The notes: a model not told the origin generated them from the sequence alone. A DNA stretch of 14,579 nt from Nocardioides sp. (GCF_030150155.1 NZ_JASLGR010000024.1:1-14579); one strand, 5' to 3'; counted from the first letter of the stretch, positions 6,770 to 13,675 are shown. A program made the numbers and translations.

Positions 6770-7669
6770 ATGCTGGAGAACACTGACACAGTTGTGGGGA
6801 CCTCGCGGGTCAAGCGGGGGATGGCGGAGATGCTCAAGGGCGGCGTCATCATGGACGTCGTCACCCCGGAGCAGGCCAAGATCGCCGAGGACGCCGGCGC
6901 TGTCGCGGTGATGGCGCTGGAGCGCGTTCCGGCCGACATCCGCGCCCAGGGTGGCGTGAGCCGGATGAGCGACCCGGACATGATCGACGGCATCATCGAG
7001 GCGGTCTCGATCCCGGTGATGGCCAAGGCCCGGATCGGGCACTTCGCCGAGGCGCAGATCCTGCAGTCCCTCGGCGTGGACTACATCGACGAGTCCGAGG
7101 TGCTGACCCCGGCCGACTACGAGAACCACATCGACAAGTTCACCTTCACGGTGCCGTTCGTGTGTGGCGCGACCAACCTGGGTGAGGCGCTGCGCCGGAT
7201 CACCGAAGGCGCGGCGATGATCCGCTCCAAGGGCGAGGCCGGTACCGGCGACGTCTCCAACGCCGTGACGCACATGCGCACCATCCGCAAGCAGATCCGC
7301 CACCTGGGCGCCCTGTCCAAGGACGAGCTCTTCGTCGCGGCCAAGGAGCTCCAGGCCCCCTACGAGCTCGTCGTCGAGGTCGCCGAGTCCGGCAAGCTCC
7401 CCGTCGTGCTCTTCACCGCCGGTGGCATCGCGACCCCGGCCGACGCGGCGATGATGATGCAGCTCGGTGCCGAGGGCGTCTTCGTCGGGTCCGGGATCTT
7501 CAAGTCCGGCAACCCCGAGCAGCGGGCCGCGGCGATCGTGAAGGCCACCACCTTCTACGACGACGCCGACGTCGTGGCCAAGGTCTCCCGTGGCCTGGGC
7601 GAGGCGATGGTCGGCATCAACGTCGACGAGCCCGCGCGCTCGATCCAGTTCGCCGAGCGCGGCTGGTGA
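6770..7669 (+). CDS. pdxS: Pyridoxal 5'-phosphate synthase, lyase subunit PdxS
   Basis: A 299-residue TIM-barrel enzyme that builds the vitamin B6 cofactor PLP from ribose 5-phosphate, glyceraldehyde 3-phosphate and ammonia supplied by PdxT; known homologues assemble as a dodecamer. The active-site residues are intact: D29 (GGVIMDV), K86 (VMAKARIGHF), which forms the first Schiff base, and K154 (IRSKGEAGTGDVSNA), the swinging-arm lysine. Each is offset by five from the B. subtilis numbering as I recall it. The phosphate-binding loop TAGGIATPADAAMM and GVFVGSGIF near the C-terminus are also present. The ATG at 6770 is chosen because homology starts there and a TAGGCT box lies 7 nt upstream; the open frame reaching into pgsA is not used. 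Its partner pdxT is nearly 3 kb downstream, separated by a three-gene secretion cassette. Confidence 0.98.
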   Translation: MLENTDTVVGTSRVKRGMAEMLKGGVIMDVVTPEQAKIAEDAGAVAVMALERVPADIRAQGGVSRMSDPDMIDGIIEAVSIPVMAKARIGHFAEAQILQSLGVDYIDESEVLTPADYENHIDKFTFTVPFVCGATNLGEALRRITEGAAMIRSKGEAGTGDVSNAVTHMRTIRKQIRHLGALSKDELFVAAKELQAPYELVVEVAESGKLPVVLFTAGGIATPADAAMMMQLGAEGVFVGSGIFKSGNPEQRAAAIVKATTFYDDADVVAKVSRGLGEAMVGINVDEPARSIQFAERGW

Positions 7670-7675
7670 ACCGCT

Positions 7676-7730
7676 GATCACCCCGTCGGGTCCTCCGATC
7701 AGTCAGATCTGGTGGCCCGATGGGGTGATC
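7676..7730 (+). terminator. Strong hairpin after pdxS (terminator or leader element)
   Basis: Arms 7676-7690 and 7716-7730 are 15 nt each and pair fully in RNA with one G-U pair (G7685 with U7721), around a 25-nt loop. It begins 7 nt after the pdxS stop. No T tract follows, so a U-free actinobacterial terminator or a regulatory leader structure are both possible. Part of the left arm (TCACCCCGTC, 7678-7687) is also fully complementary to GACGGGGTGA at 7750-7759, giving a competing hairpin. Confidence 0.5.
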
Positions 7731-7740
7731 TCCGGCGTCA

Positions 7741-7761
7741 TGACGTCCTGACGGGGTGACG
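7741..7761 (+). promoter_or_regulatory. Three TGACG direct repeats with 8-bp period
   Basis: TGACG occurs at 7741-7745, 7749-7753 and 7757-7761. It is preceded by the 10-bp palindrome CGTCATGACG at 7736-7745. The cluster lies about 50 nt before the first gene of the secretion cassette and could be an activator or repressor site. I could not identify a convincing promoter for the cassette in 7670-7813. Confidence 0.3.
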
Positions 7762-7813
7762 ATGGCGACGGCGGCGCCCTTGCGACCGCCCTCGTCCCTC
7801 GAGAGGAAACGTC

Positions 7814-8458
7814 ATGGCTCCCACCCGTCACCGGCAGCCACAGCGCCGCCGGTTCGTCCCCCTGCTGTGGATCAGCGGCGCCGCGGCGGCGACCGTCCTC
7901 GTCCTCGGCGTCAACGGCACCCTGTCGTCGTGGACCAGTGCCCTGATCACCAACGACACCGACACCGCCGGGGCCGGCAACGCCGTCGCCCTCTCCGAGA
8001 CCGACGGCACGCACACCTGTACGACGGCCAGCAGCACCACCAACGCAGTGACCTGCTCCACGATCAACAAGTACGGCGGCAACCTGGCGATGACGCCGGG
8101 CACCGCCAGCACCGTCGACGTCACCTTCACCAACACCGGCAACGGCGCGGCGACGAAGTTCGGCTACAAGCCGGGCACCTGCACCAACACCACCGGAACC
8201 CTGTGCGCCAGCGGGAGTCTGACGGTCGCGGTGTCGTCCTCGCCCGGGACGACGTACGCCGCCGGCAGCGCGATCGCCGCCCTGGGACAGAGTGCCGTCG
8301 CTCCCGGCTCGCTGGCTGACACCACCGGCGCCTCGGTGAGCGTCGCGGCCGGGGGCAGCCTCACCTGTCGGTTCGTCACCACCCTGATCTCGACGGCACC
8401 GGCCACCGACGCCGGGGCCAGCATCTCCCAGCCGATCCTCTGGACGCTGGCGGCCTGA
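7814..8458 (+). CDS. Small exported protein with SipW-type signal peptide
   Basis: A 214-residue Thr/Ser/Ala/Gly-rich protein. After a basic start (RHRQPQRRR), a hydrophobic stretch at about 14-35 runs into GVNGTLSSWTSA (32-43). This is the layout of signal peptides handled by SipW-like signal peptidases, with cleavage plausible near A43. The mature part looks beta-rich: VDVTFTNTGNGAATKFGY (101-118) resembles the strand and NTGN turn seen in TasA/camelysin-like and other surface domains. Five cysteines (69, 81, 123, 131, 185) could form disulfides. No LPXTG motif or C-terminal anchor is present. AGAGGA at 7802-7807 precedes the ATG by 6 nt, unlike the leaderless neighbours. Only 10 nt separate it from the next gene, which has the same signal type. 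Precise function unknown; a surface-fibre or matrix subunit is a guess. Confidence 0.85.
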   Translation: MAPTRHRQPQRRRFVPLLWISGAAAATVLVLGVNGTLSSWTSALITNDTDTAGAGNAVALSETDGTHTCTTASSTTNAVTCSTINKYGGNLAMTPGTASTVDVTFTNTGNGAATKFGYKPGTCTNTTGTLCASGSLTVAVSSSPGTTYAAGSAIAALGQSAVAPGSLADTTGASVSVAAGGSLTCRFVTTLISTAPATDAGASISQPILWTLAA

Positions 8459-8468
8459 GGCGACGGGC

Positions 8469-9848
8469 ATGCGCCGGGGTGATCCGGGACCGTGGATCGG
8501 CGGCGCCGTCGCCGCCCTCACCCTGGTCCTCGCCCTGGGCATGTCCGGCACGCTCTCGACGTGGACGACGGCAACGGTCTCCAACACCCTCAGCCGCGCT
8601 GGGGCCGCCACCGTCGCCCTCACCCACGCCTACAGCGGCGGGCCCTGCGTCGGCGGTGTCGGGGTCAGCACCCTGACCTGCCCGCCCACCCTGGGCACCG
8701 CTGCCTCACCGCCGACGACGGTGAGCGACACCATCACCAACAACGGCACCGCCGCGCTCACCCAGAGCGTCACCGGCGTCAGCTGCGGGGTCGTCCAGCT
8801 CGCCAACACGGCCTCGGCCGCCGACCCGCTGCTGCCGCGCAACGCTGTCGCCTTCGCCCGCACGGATCCCTGGGGCGGCGCCTCCGCGCTCACCCTGAGC
8901 GGCTCGGGCTATGCCACCGACCCGGTCGGCACCACCGGCACGGGACTGCTCGGCCTGCTGCAGTCCAGCTTCAGCATTGGGGTCTGGTTCAAGGCCGCCG
9001 ACGCCCAGGGCGGTGGCCTCCTCAGCCTGTCGGCGAGTCCCGCCAACGGCACCGGCACCGGTGCCGGGGCGAATCCGGCGTTGTGGCTGGACTCCTCGGG
9101 GAAGGTGAACGCGTCGGTCTCGACCACCGGGTCGCGAGCCCTGATCACCAGCTCGGGGACCTACTCCTCGGGCTGGCACTTCGCGGTCCTCACGGTGACC
9201 TCGGTGCTGGTGATCGCCTCGGTGACGCTCTATGTCGACGGGGTCGCCCAGGGCACCTCGGGCGGGCTGACCCTGGCGACCTCGGTGAGTGGCTACTGGC
9301 ACCTGGGCTGGGCCGACTTCACCGGCCAGTCCGCCGGCGTCGTGCCGACCTCGACGTCCTTCCACGGCTCGCTCTCGGGTGCCTTCGTGGTGGGCAGCAC
9401 GGCCCTGAGCAGCGCCCAGGTCACCACCCTGAACGGCAGCGCCAGTGCCGCAGCCTTCCAGAGCACTGTCACCGCCCAGGGTGCCTCGTCGCTGTGGATG
9501 CTGGGCGACACCGGCACCACCACGACCTCGGCGACCCTGCCCACGACCATGACCGCCCCGTGCGGTCAGGTCCAGATCGGGCTGGTCTTCGCGACCCCGG
9601 CCGCCACCGTCGCGACCATGTCGCTGGCCTCCTTCGCCAACGGCTCCGCCCGCGCCGTCGCGGCGCCGGCGGTGGGCCAGAGCCAGACCCTCACCCTCAC
9701 GCTGACCAAGGCCAGCGGCTACAGCACCGACGTCGCCGGGCTGCACCTCTACGTCCCGCTCTCCTTCGCCTACACGTCCTCGCCGGGGACGGGCTGGACC
9801 CAGACGCTGCGGTGGGTCGGCGACCCGGCGGAGGTGTTCTGGGCATGA
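8469..9848 (+). CDS. Exported LamG-domain protein with SipW-type signal peptide
   Basis: A 459-residue secreted protein. The signal region is hydrophobic (9-25) followed by GMSGTLSTWTTA at 24-35, nearly the same as GVNGTLSSWTSA in the preceding gene. A LamG/concanavalin-like jelly roll lies at about 120-325: FSIGVWFKA (168-176), SSGWHFAVLTV (233-243), LYVDGVAQG (254-262), HLGWADF (278-284) and FHGSLSGAFVVGSTALSSAQ (298-317). LamG domains usually bind glycans or matrix partners. The segments before (60-118, C60, C71, C106) and after (335-459, C365) look like beta-sandwich surface sequence, so LamG may be inserted into another domain. No sortase motif or C-terminal membrane anchor is visible. 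The stop overlaps the signal peptidase start as ATGA (9845-9848), so the two are coupled. It is probably a substrate of that peptidase. Exact role unknown. Confidence 0.85.
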   Translation: MRRGDPGPWIGGAVAALTLVLALGMSGTLSTWTTATVSNTLSRAGAATVALTHAYSGGPCVGGVGVSTLTCPPTLGTAASPPTTVSDTITNNGTAALTQSVTGVSCGVVQLANTASAADPLLPRNAVAFARTDPWGGASALTLSGSGYATDPVGTTGTGLLGLLQSSFSIGVWFKAADAQGGGLLSLSASPANGTGTGAGANPALWLDSSGKVNASVSTTGSRALITSSGTYSSGWHFAVLTVTSVLVIASVTLYVDGVAQGTSGGLTLATSVSGYWHLGWADFTGQSAGVVPTSTSFHGSLSGAFVVGSTALSSAQVTTLNGSASAAAFQSTVTAQGASSLWMLGDTGTTTTSATLPTTMTAPCGQVQIGLVFATPAATVATMSLASFANGSARAVAAPAVGQSQTLTLTLTKASGYSTDVAGLHLYVPLSFAYTSSPGTGWTQTLRWVGDPAEVFWA

Positions 9849-10687
9849 TCCGGCGAGTCCTCGGGTGGGGTGCGGTCGCGGTGCTGGTCGGGTTCGTCCT
9901 GTTCGCCGTGGGGTGGCGCCTCGACGGCGGCCGCTGGGTGCGGGTGGAGACGCCCTCGATGGGCACCGTCGCCCCGGTCGGCACCCTGCTGTGGGTCACA
10001 CCGGTAGACGCCGCGACCCTGCGGCCGGGGGACTTCATTACCTTCCATCCGCCGGGCTCCACCGCCACCTACAGCCACCGGGTGGAGAGCGTCGGAGCCG
10101 ACGGCACCCTGACCACCCGGGGCGTCCTGACCGCCGTCGACCCGTGGCGGATCAGCCCCGCCGACGTCGTCGGCGAGGTTCGGATGCGCTGGCCGGGGAT
10201 GGGCTGGGCGGTCGCAGGGGCCCCGCTCCTGCTGGTCGGGGGCTGCGTGGTGATGGCGGTCCGGGCCCTGCTCGCCCGGCGCTGGCGCACCCCGGTCACG
10301 CTGGTGCTCGCTGCGGTGGTGCTGGCCGTGACCCTGATCTGGCTGCAGCCACTGATCGGCGCCCAGCGCCTCGCCTTCGCGGCCGACCCCGCCGGAGGTG
10401 CGACGGCGTCGTACGTCGGCACCGGGCTGCTCCCGGTGCGCCTGCACGCCCTGGGGGGAGCCTCGGTGGTGCTCCATCCGGGGGAGGTCGGCAGCGTGCA
10501 TGTCCCGCGCACGGACGGCGAGGCCTACCGGGTCCGGCTGAGCGCCGGGCTGCCGCGCTGGTGGTGGCTGGTCCTGGTGCTGGTCTGCTTCGTCCCGGCC
10601 CTGTCCCGGCTGCTGGTCGGGTCCGAGGGTGAGATACCGTCGCCGCGTGTCGAATCCCGTCATCGGAGTCCTGGCGCTGCAAGGTGA
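9845..10687 (+). CDS. SipW/ER-type signal peptidase I with C-terminal membrane extension
   Basis: A 280-residue membrane protease of peptidase family S26, predicted to remove the signal peptides of the two preceding gene products. After a membrane helix (about 5-25), ETPSMG supplies the nucleophile S38. YSHRV supplies H78, where ordinary bacterial enzymes have Lys, which places it with the SipW/ER-type group. The S38-H78 distance of 40 equals that of B. subtilis SipW (S47-H87, from memory). The usual GD-x-N motif is replaced by RGVLTAVDP; D99 is the best candidate third residue, with D107 as an alternative. Unlike SipW (about 190 residues), it continues with two more membrane helices (about 120-143 and 149-168), an external segment of about 60 residues and a last helix (229-248). 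Start ATGA overlaps the LamG gene. Its 3' end overlaps pdxT by 41 nt. Confidence 0.85.
   Translation: MIRRVLGWGAVAVLVGFVLFAVGWRLDGGRWVRVETPSMGTVAPVGTLLWVTPVDAATLRPGDFITFHPPGSTATYSHRVESVGADGTLTTRGVLTAVDPWRISPADVVGEVRMRWPGMGWAVAGAPLLLVGGCVVMAVRALLARRWRTPVTLVLAAVVLAVTLIWLQPLIGAQRLAFAADPAGGATASYVGTGLLPVRLHALGGASVVLHPGEVGSVHVPRTDGEAYRVRLSAGLPRWWWLVLVLVCFVPALSRLLVGSEGEIPSPRVESRHRSPGAAR
10635..10640 (+). promoter_or_regulatory. -10-like box TACCGT for pdxT, inside the signal peptidase gene
   Basis: TACCGT ends 6 nt before the GTG at 10647, the same spacing as before the HIT gene. It lies within the 3' coding part of the signal peptidase gene and would give a leaderless pdxT transcript independent of the secretion cassette. 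No clear -35 box or ribosome binding site was seen. Confidence 0.4.
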
Positions 10688-11234
10688 CGTGCGCGAGCAC
10701 CGAGCCGCCCTGGAGAGCCACGGCGTCCAGACCCTGGCGGTGCGCCGCCCCGAGGAGCTCAGCCGGTGTCACGGCCTGGTGCTGCCGGGCGGGGAGTCGA
10801 CCACGATGAGCAAGCTGGCGCGGATCTTCGACCTGCTCGACCCGCTGCGCGCGGCCGCCGCGGACGGGCTGCCGATGTTCGGCACCTGCGCGGGCATGAT
10901 CCTGCTCGCCGACCGGATCGTCGACGGGATCGAGGGCCAGGAGACGATCGGCGGCCTGGACCTGACGGTGCGGCGCAACGCCTTCGGCCGCCAGAGCGAC
11001 TCCTTCGAGACCGATCTGCCCGTCGTCGGGATCGACGGGACGGTGCGGGCGGTCTTCATCAGGGCGCCGTGGGTCGAGGAGGTCGGCCCCTCGGTCGAGG
11101 TCCTCGCCGAGGTGTCAGGGCACCCCGTCGCCGTACGGCAGGATCGGCTGATGGCCACGTCGTTCCATCCCGAGGTGGACAGCGACGGTCGGGTTCACGG
11201 CCTCTTCATCGAGATGATCCGCGCGGCCGACTGA
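10647..11234 (+). CDS. pdxT: Pyridoxal 5'-phosphate synthase, glutaminase subunit PdxT
   Basis: A 195-residue class I glutamine amidotransferase that hydrolyses glutamine and passes ammonia to PdxS. The catalytic triad is intact: C81 in MFGTCAGMI, and H174/E176 in SFHPEVDSD. GVLALQGDVREH at the N-terminus and LPGGESTTM (45-53), the oxyanion-loop region, are standard. The GTG at 10647 is preferred because SNPVIGVLALQGD follows at once, as in homologues; an upstream in-frame ATG at 10629 would add six residues and lacks the upstream box. The gene starts inside the signal peptidase gene (41-nt overlap, different frame), and its last 40 nt overlap the end of the oppositely transcribed ATPase gene. 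Cofactor supply with PdxS implies that both must be expressed even if the intervening cassette is silent. Confidence 0.97.
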   Translation: MSNPVIGVLALQGDVREHRAALESHGVQTLAVRRPEELSRCHGLVLPGGESTTMSKLARIFDLLDPLRAAAADGLPMFGTCAGMILLADRIVDGIEGQETIGGLDLTVRRNAFGRQSDSFETDLPVVGIDGTVRAVFIRAPWVEEVGPSVEVLAEVSGHPVAVRQDRLMATSFHPEVDSDGRVHGLFIEMIRAAD

Positions 11235-13579
11235 AGCAGCACGATCCCGGCCAGGGCGATCCCGGACCAGACCGCCGCTGTCAGCACCCGCCCGACGGAG
11301 AGGTCGAGCAGGAAGAGTCCGTGGGCCAGGGACGGGATCGCCAGGATGCCGACCACCGCAGCGGCGACGGTGGCGACCAGGCCGAGCTTCCAGCCGCTCA
11401 ACGGCCGCGCCGAGGCCAGCAGCACCCACATCGCCGAGACCAGCACGATCAGGGTCGCTGTGGTGCGGGCACCGGCGACACCGCTGCCGGGAGCGTCGAT
11501 CCGGGTGTACCAGTAGCCGCCGTAGGTGCACAGTCCCACCACGATCCCGGTCGGGATCGCGAACCAGAGCACGCGACGCAGGAAGCCCGGCAGGTAGCGC
11601 CGGGTGTTGGGTCCCAGCGCCAGGAAGAACGCCGGGATGCCGATGGTGGCATCCGAGATCAGGGAGAGCTGGATCGGCTCCAGGGGATAGGCCGCGACGG
11701 TGAGGGCGCTGATCAGCGCGAGCACCACCGAGTAGGCGTTCTTCACCAGGAAGAGCCCCGCAGCGCGCTCGATGTTCGCCATCACCCGGCGGCCCTCGGC
11801 GACCACGTCGGGCAGGTGGGAGAACCGGCCGTCCAGCAGCACGATCTGGGCGACGGCCCGGGTCGCGGGGGAGCCGTTGACCATCGCGACCCCGATGTCG
11901 GCGTCCTTGAGCGCGAGCGCGTCGTTGACCCCGTCGCCGGTCATCGCGACCACGTGGCCGCGGGACTGGAGCGCGGCGACGAAGGCTCTCTTCTGGTACG
12001 GCGTCACGCGGCCGAACACGCTGTGGGTCTCGATCTGATCGGCGAGCTCGGCAGGATCCTCCGACAGGGTCCGGGCATCGACGGCGTCGTCGGGGCCACT
12101 GACCCCGGGCACGCCGAGCTTGGCCGCCACGGCCCCGACGGTGCGGGGGTTGTCTCCGGAGATCACCTTGAGTCCGACGCCCTGGTCGGTGAAGTAGCGC
12201 AGTGTCTCGGCGGCGTCCTCGCGCAGGTTCTCGGCCAGCACCACCAGTGCCTGCGGGTGCAGGTCGGGCGGGAGGATCGCCTCCCCGCTGGCGGGGCGCT
12301 GTGGGGGCTGGGCCGACGAGGCCAGCATCAGCACCCGGCTCCCGGCCGAGGCGAGGGCGTCGGCACGCTCCCGGGCGGTGTGCTGCGCCGCGGTGGTCGG
12401 GGTGGGGAGCACCATCTCGGGGGCGCCGAAGACCCAACTGCCGTGGTCGGCGGCGGTCATCGCCGACCACTTCCGGGCCGAGGAGAAGGGCACCTCGTCG
12501 ACGGCGGTCCAGGTGCCGCGCTCGACGGCGGCGGCGACGGCGGTCGCGGTGGCGTTGCCGTCCTCGTCGTCGACCAGCATGCCCAGTGCCGACCTGACCT
12601 CGGCCTCGTCGCCGCCGAGCACCTCCAGGTGGTCGAAGACCATGTCGCCGTGGGTCAGGGTGCCGGTCTTGTCCAGGCAGACCACGTCGACCCGGGCCAG
12701 CCCCTCGATCGCGGGCAGCTCCTGGACCAGGGTCTGGCGGCGGGCCAGGGCCACGGTCGCGAGCATGAAGGCGAGGCTGGTGAGCAGCACCAGCCCCTCG
12801 GGGACCATCCCGACCAGGGCGGCCACCGAGCCGGTGATGGCGTCGGCCCAGCCGTGGTTGTCGGCGCTGTGGAACTGGCTCCACAGCAGGATCGGGCCGA
12901 CCACCAGCATCATCACCGAGATCCAGCGCATCAGCCGGGTGGTGCCCTCCATCAGCTCCGAGCGGGTGACGGTGAAGCGCCGCGCCTCGGCGGCCATCCG
13001 GGCGGCGTAGGCCTCGTCGCCGACGGCGTCGGCCTGCATCAGGCCGCCCCCGGCGATCACGATCGAGCCGGACCTGACCGGATCGCCCTCGACCTTGGCG
13101 ACCGGGTCGGACTCGCCGGTGAGCAGCGACTCGTCGATCTCCAGCCCGTCGGAGACCAGCACGGTGCCGTCGGCCACGACCTGGTCACCGCTGCGCAGCT
13201 CCAGGGTCTCGTCGGCCACCACCTGCTCGGCAGGGATCTCCTGTACGACGCCCTCGCGCAGCACCCGGGCATGCGGGGCGTTGAGCACCGCGAGCCGGTC
13301 CAGGGTCCGCTTGGCGCGGACCTCCTGGACGATGCCGATCGCGGCGTTGGCGGCGACGACACCGCCGAAGAGGGCGTTCTGCCAGCGGCCGGTGGCCAGC
13401 ACGATCAGGAAGAGCGTGAACAGCAAGCCGTTGAAGAAGGTGAAGACGTTGGCCCGCACGATCTCGCCGTACGTGCGACTCGTGCGGGTGTCGACCGCAT
13501 TGGTCCGTCCTGCTTCGACCCGGGACCGGACCTCGGCTGCGCTGAGTCCTGTGTGCTGTGCGTTCGACGCGGCTGCCAC
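11195..13579 (-). CDS. ctpE: P-type cation-transporting ATPase, CtpE-like
   Basis: A 794-residue membrane pump that couples ATP hydrolysis to cation transport. All P-type landmarks are present in order: actuator TGES at 154-157, the membrane-helix motif VPEGL at 259-263, phosphorylation site DKTGTLT at 303-309 (D303), KWS at 370-372 in the nucleotide domain, SGDNPRT at 474-480 and TGDGVND at 547-553. About ten hydrophobic helices are seen (pairs near 44-62 and 66-84, 219-234 and 250-275, and six after 600). There is no N-terminal heavy-metal-binding CxxC domain. Length and PEGL resemble mycobacterial CtpE (about 797 residues), reported to take up Ca2+; ion choice here is inference. The start is GTG at 13579, with TAGGGT 6 nt upstream on the same strand. 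Its 3' end overlaps pdxT by 40 nt, tail to tail. Confidence 0.93.
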   Translation of the reverse strand: MAAASNAQHTGLSAAEVRSRVEAGRTNAVDTRTSRTYGEIVRANVFTFFNGLLFTLFLIVLATGRWQNALFGGVVAANAAIGIVQEVRAKRTLDRLAVLNAPHARVLREGVVQEIPAEQVVADETLELRSGDQVVADGTVLVSDGLEIDESLLTGESDPVAKVEGDPVRSGSIVIAGGGLMQADAVGDEAYAARMAAEARRFTVTRSELMEGTTRLMRWISVMMLVVGPILLWSQFHSADNHGWADAITGSVAALVGMVPEGLVLLTSLAFMLATVALARRQTLVQELPAIEGLARVDVVCLDKTGTLTHGDMVFDHLEVLGGDEAEVRSALGMLVDDEDGNATATAVAAAVERGTWTAVDEVPFSSARKWSAMTAADHGSWVFGAPEMVLPTPTTAAQHTARERADALASAGSRVLMLASSAQPPQRPASGEAILPPDLHPQALVVLAENLREDAAETLRYFTDQGVGLKVISGDNPRTVGAVAAKLGVPGVSGPDDAVDARTLSEDPAELADQIETHSVFGRVTPYQKRAFVAALQSRGHVVAMTGDGVNDALALKDADIGVAMVNGSPATRAVAQIVLLDGRFSHLPDVVAEGRRVMANIERAAGLFLVKNAYSVVLALISALTVAAYPLEPIQLSLISDATIGIPAFFLALGPNTRRYLPGFLRRVLWFAIPTGIVVGLCTYGGYWYTRIDAPGSGVAGARTTATLIVLVSAMWVLLASARPLSGWKLGLVATVAAAVVGILAIPSLAHGLFLLDLSVGRVLTAAVWSGIALAGIVLLQSAARIISMKRP

Positions 13580-13585
13580 CCCTCG

Positions 13586-13591
13586 ACCCTA
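13586..13591 (-). promoter_or_regulatory. -10-like box TAGGGT for the ATPase gene
   Basis: On the minus strand TAGGGT ends 6 nt before the GTG start (13579). The six bases between, CGAGGG, could also serve as a very close ribosome binding site. It lies in the 96-bp divergent region shared with yebC. Confidence 0.45.
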
Positions 13592-13624
13592 GCGGTGCCT
13601 TCGTGCAGAAAGTCGTACCGACGG

Positions 13625-13630
13625 TAAGAT
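13625..13630 (+). promoter_or_regulatory. -10 box TAAGAT for yebC
   Basis: TAAGAT is the most A/T-rich hexamer in the divergent region. It would place the yebC transcript start near 13637, with a leader of about 39 nt containing GAGG (13667-13670) before the ATG. The small palindrome TACCG-A-CGGTA (13616-13626) overlaps its first bases and might be an operator. The -35 region is not convincing. Confidence 0.45.
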
Positions 13631-13675
13631 CTGTCGGCGCACGCCGAGATCGCGAACGAGGACAACGAGGGACTT

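Noticed and set aside
7762..8319. Reading frame starting ATG at 7762 upstream of the first exported protein
   Set aside because: Its product is His/Arg/Gln-rich with no motif and overlaps, in another frame, a protein with a clear signal peptide and ribosome binding site at 7814.
8492..9844. Overlapping plus-strand frame upstream of the signal peptidase, in frame with it
   Set aside because: It is Arg/His/Gly-rich shadow coding opposite the phase of the LamG gene; the peptidase begins at 9845 with a proper membrane helix and ATGA overlap.
10766..13627. Long plus-strand open frame (about 953 codons) across pdxT and the ATPase gene
   Set aside because: The opposite strand carries a complete P-type ATPase with every motif; the plus-strand product is biased and unrecognisable.
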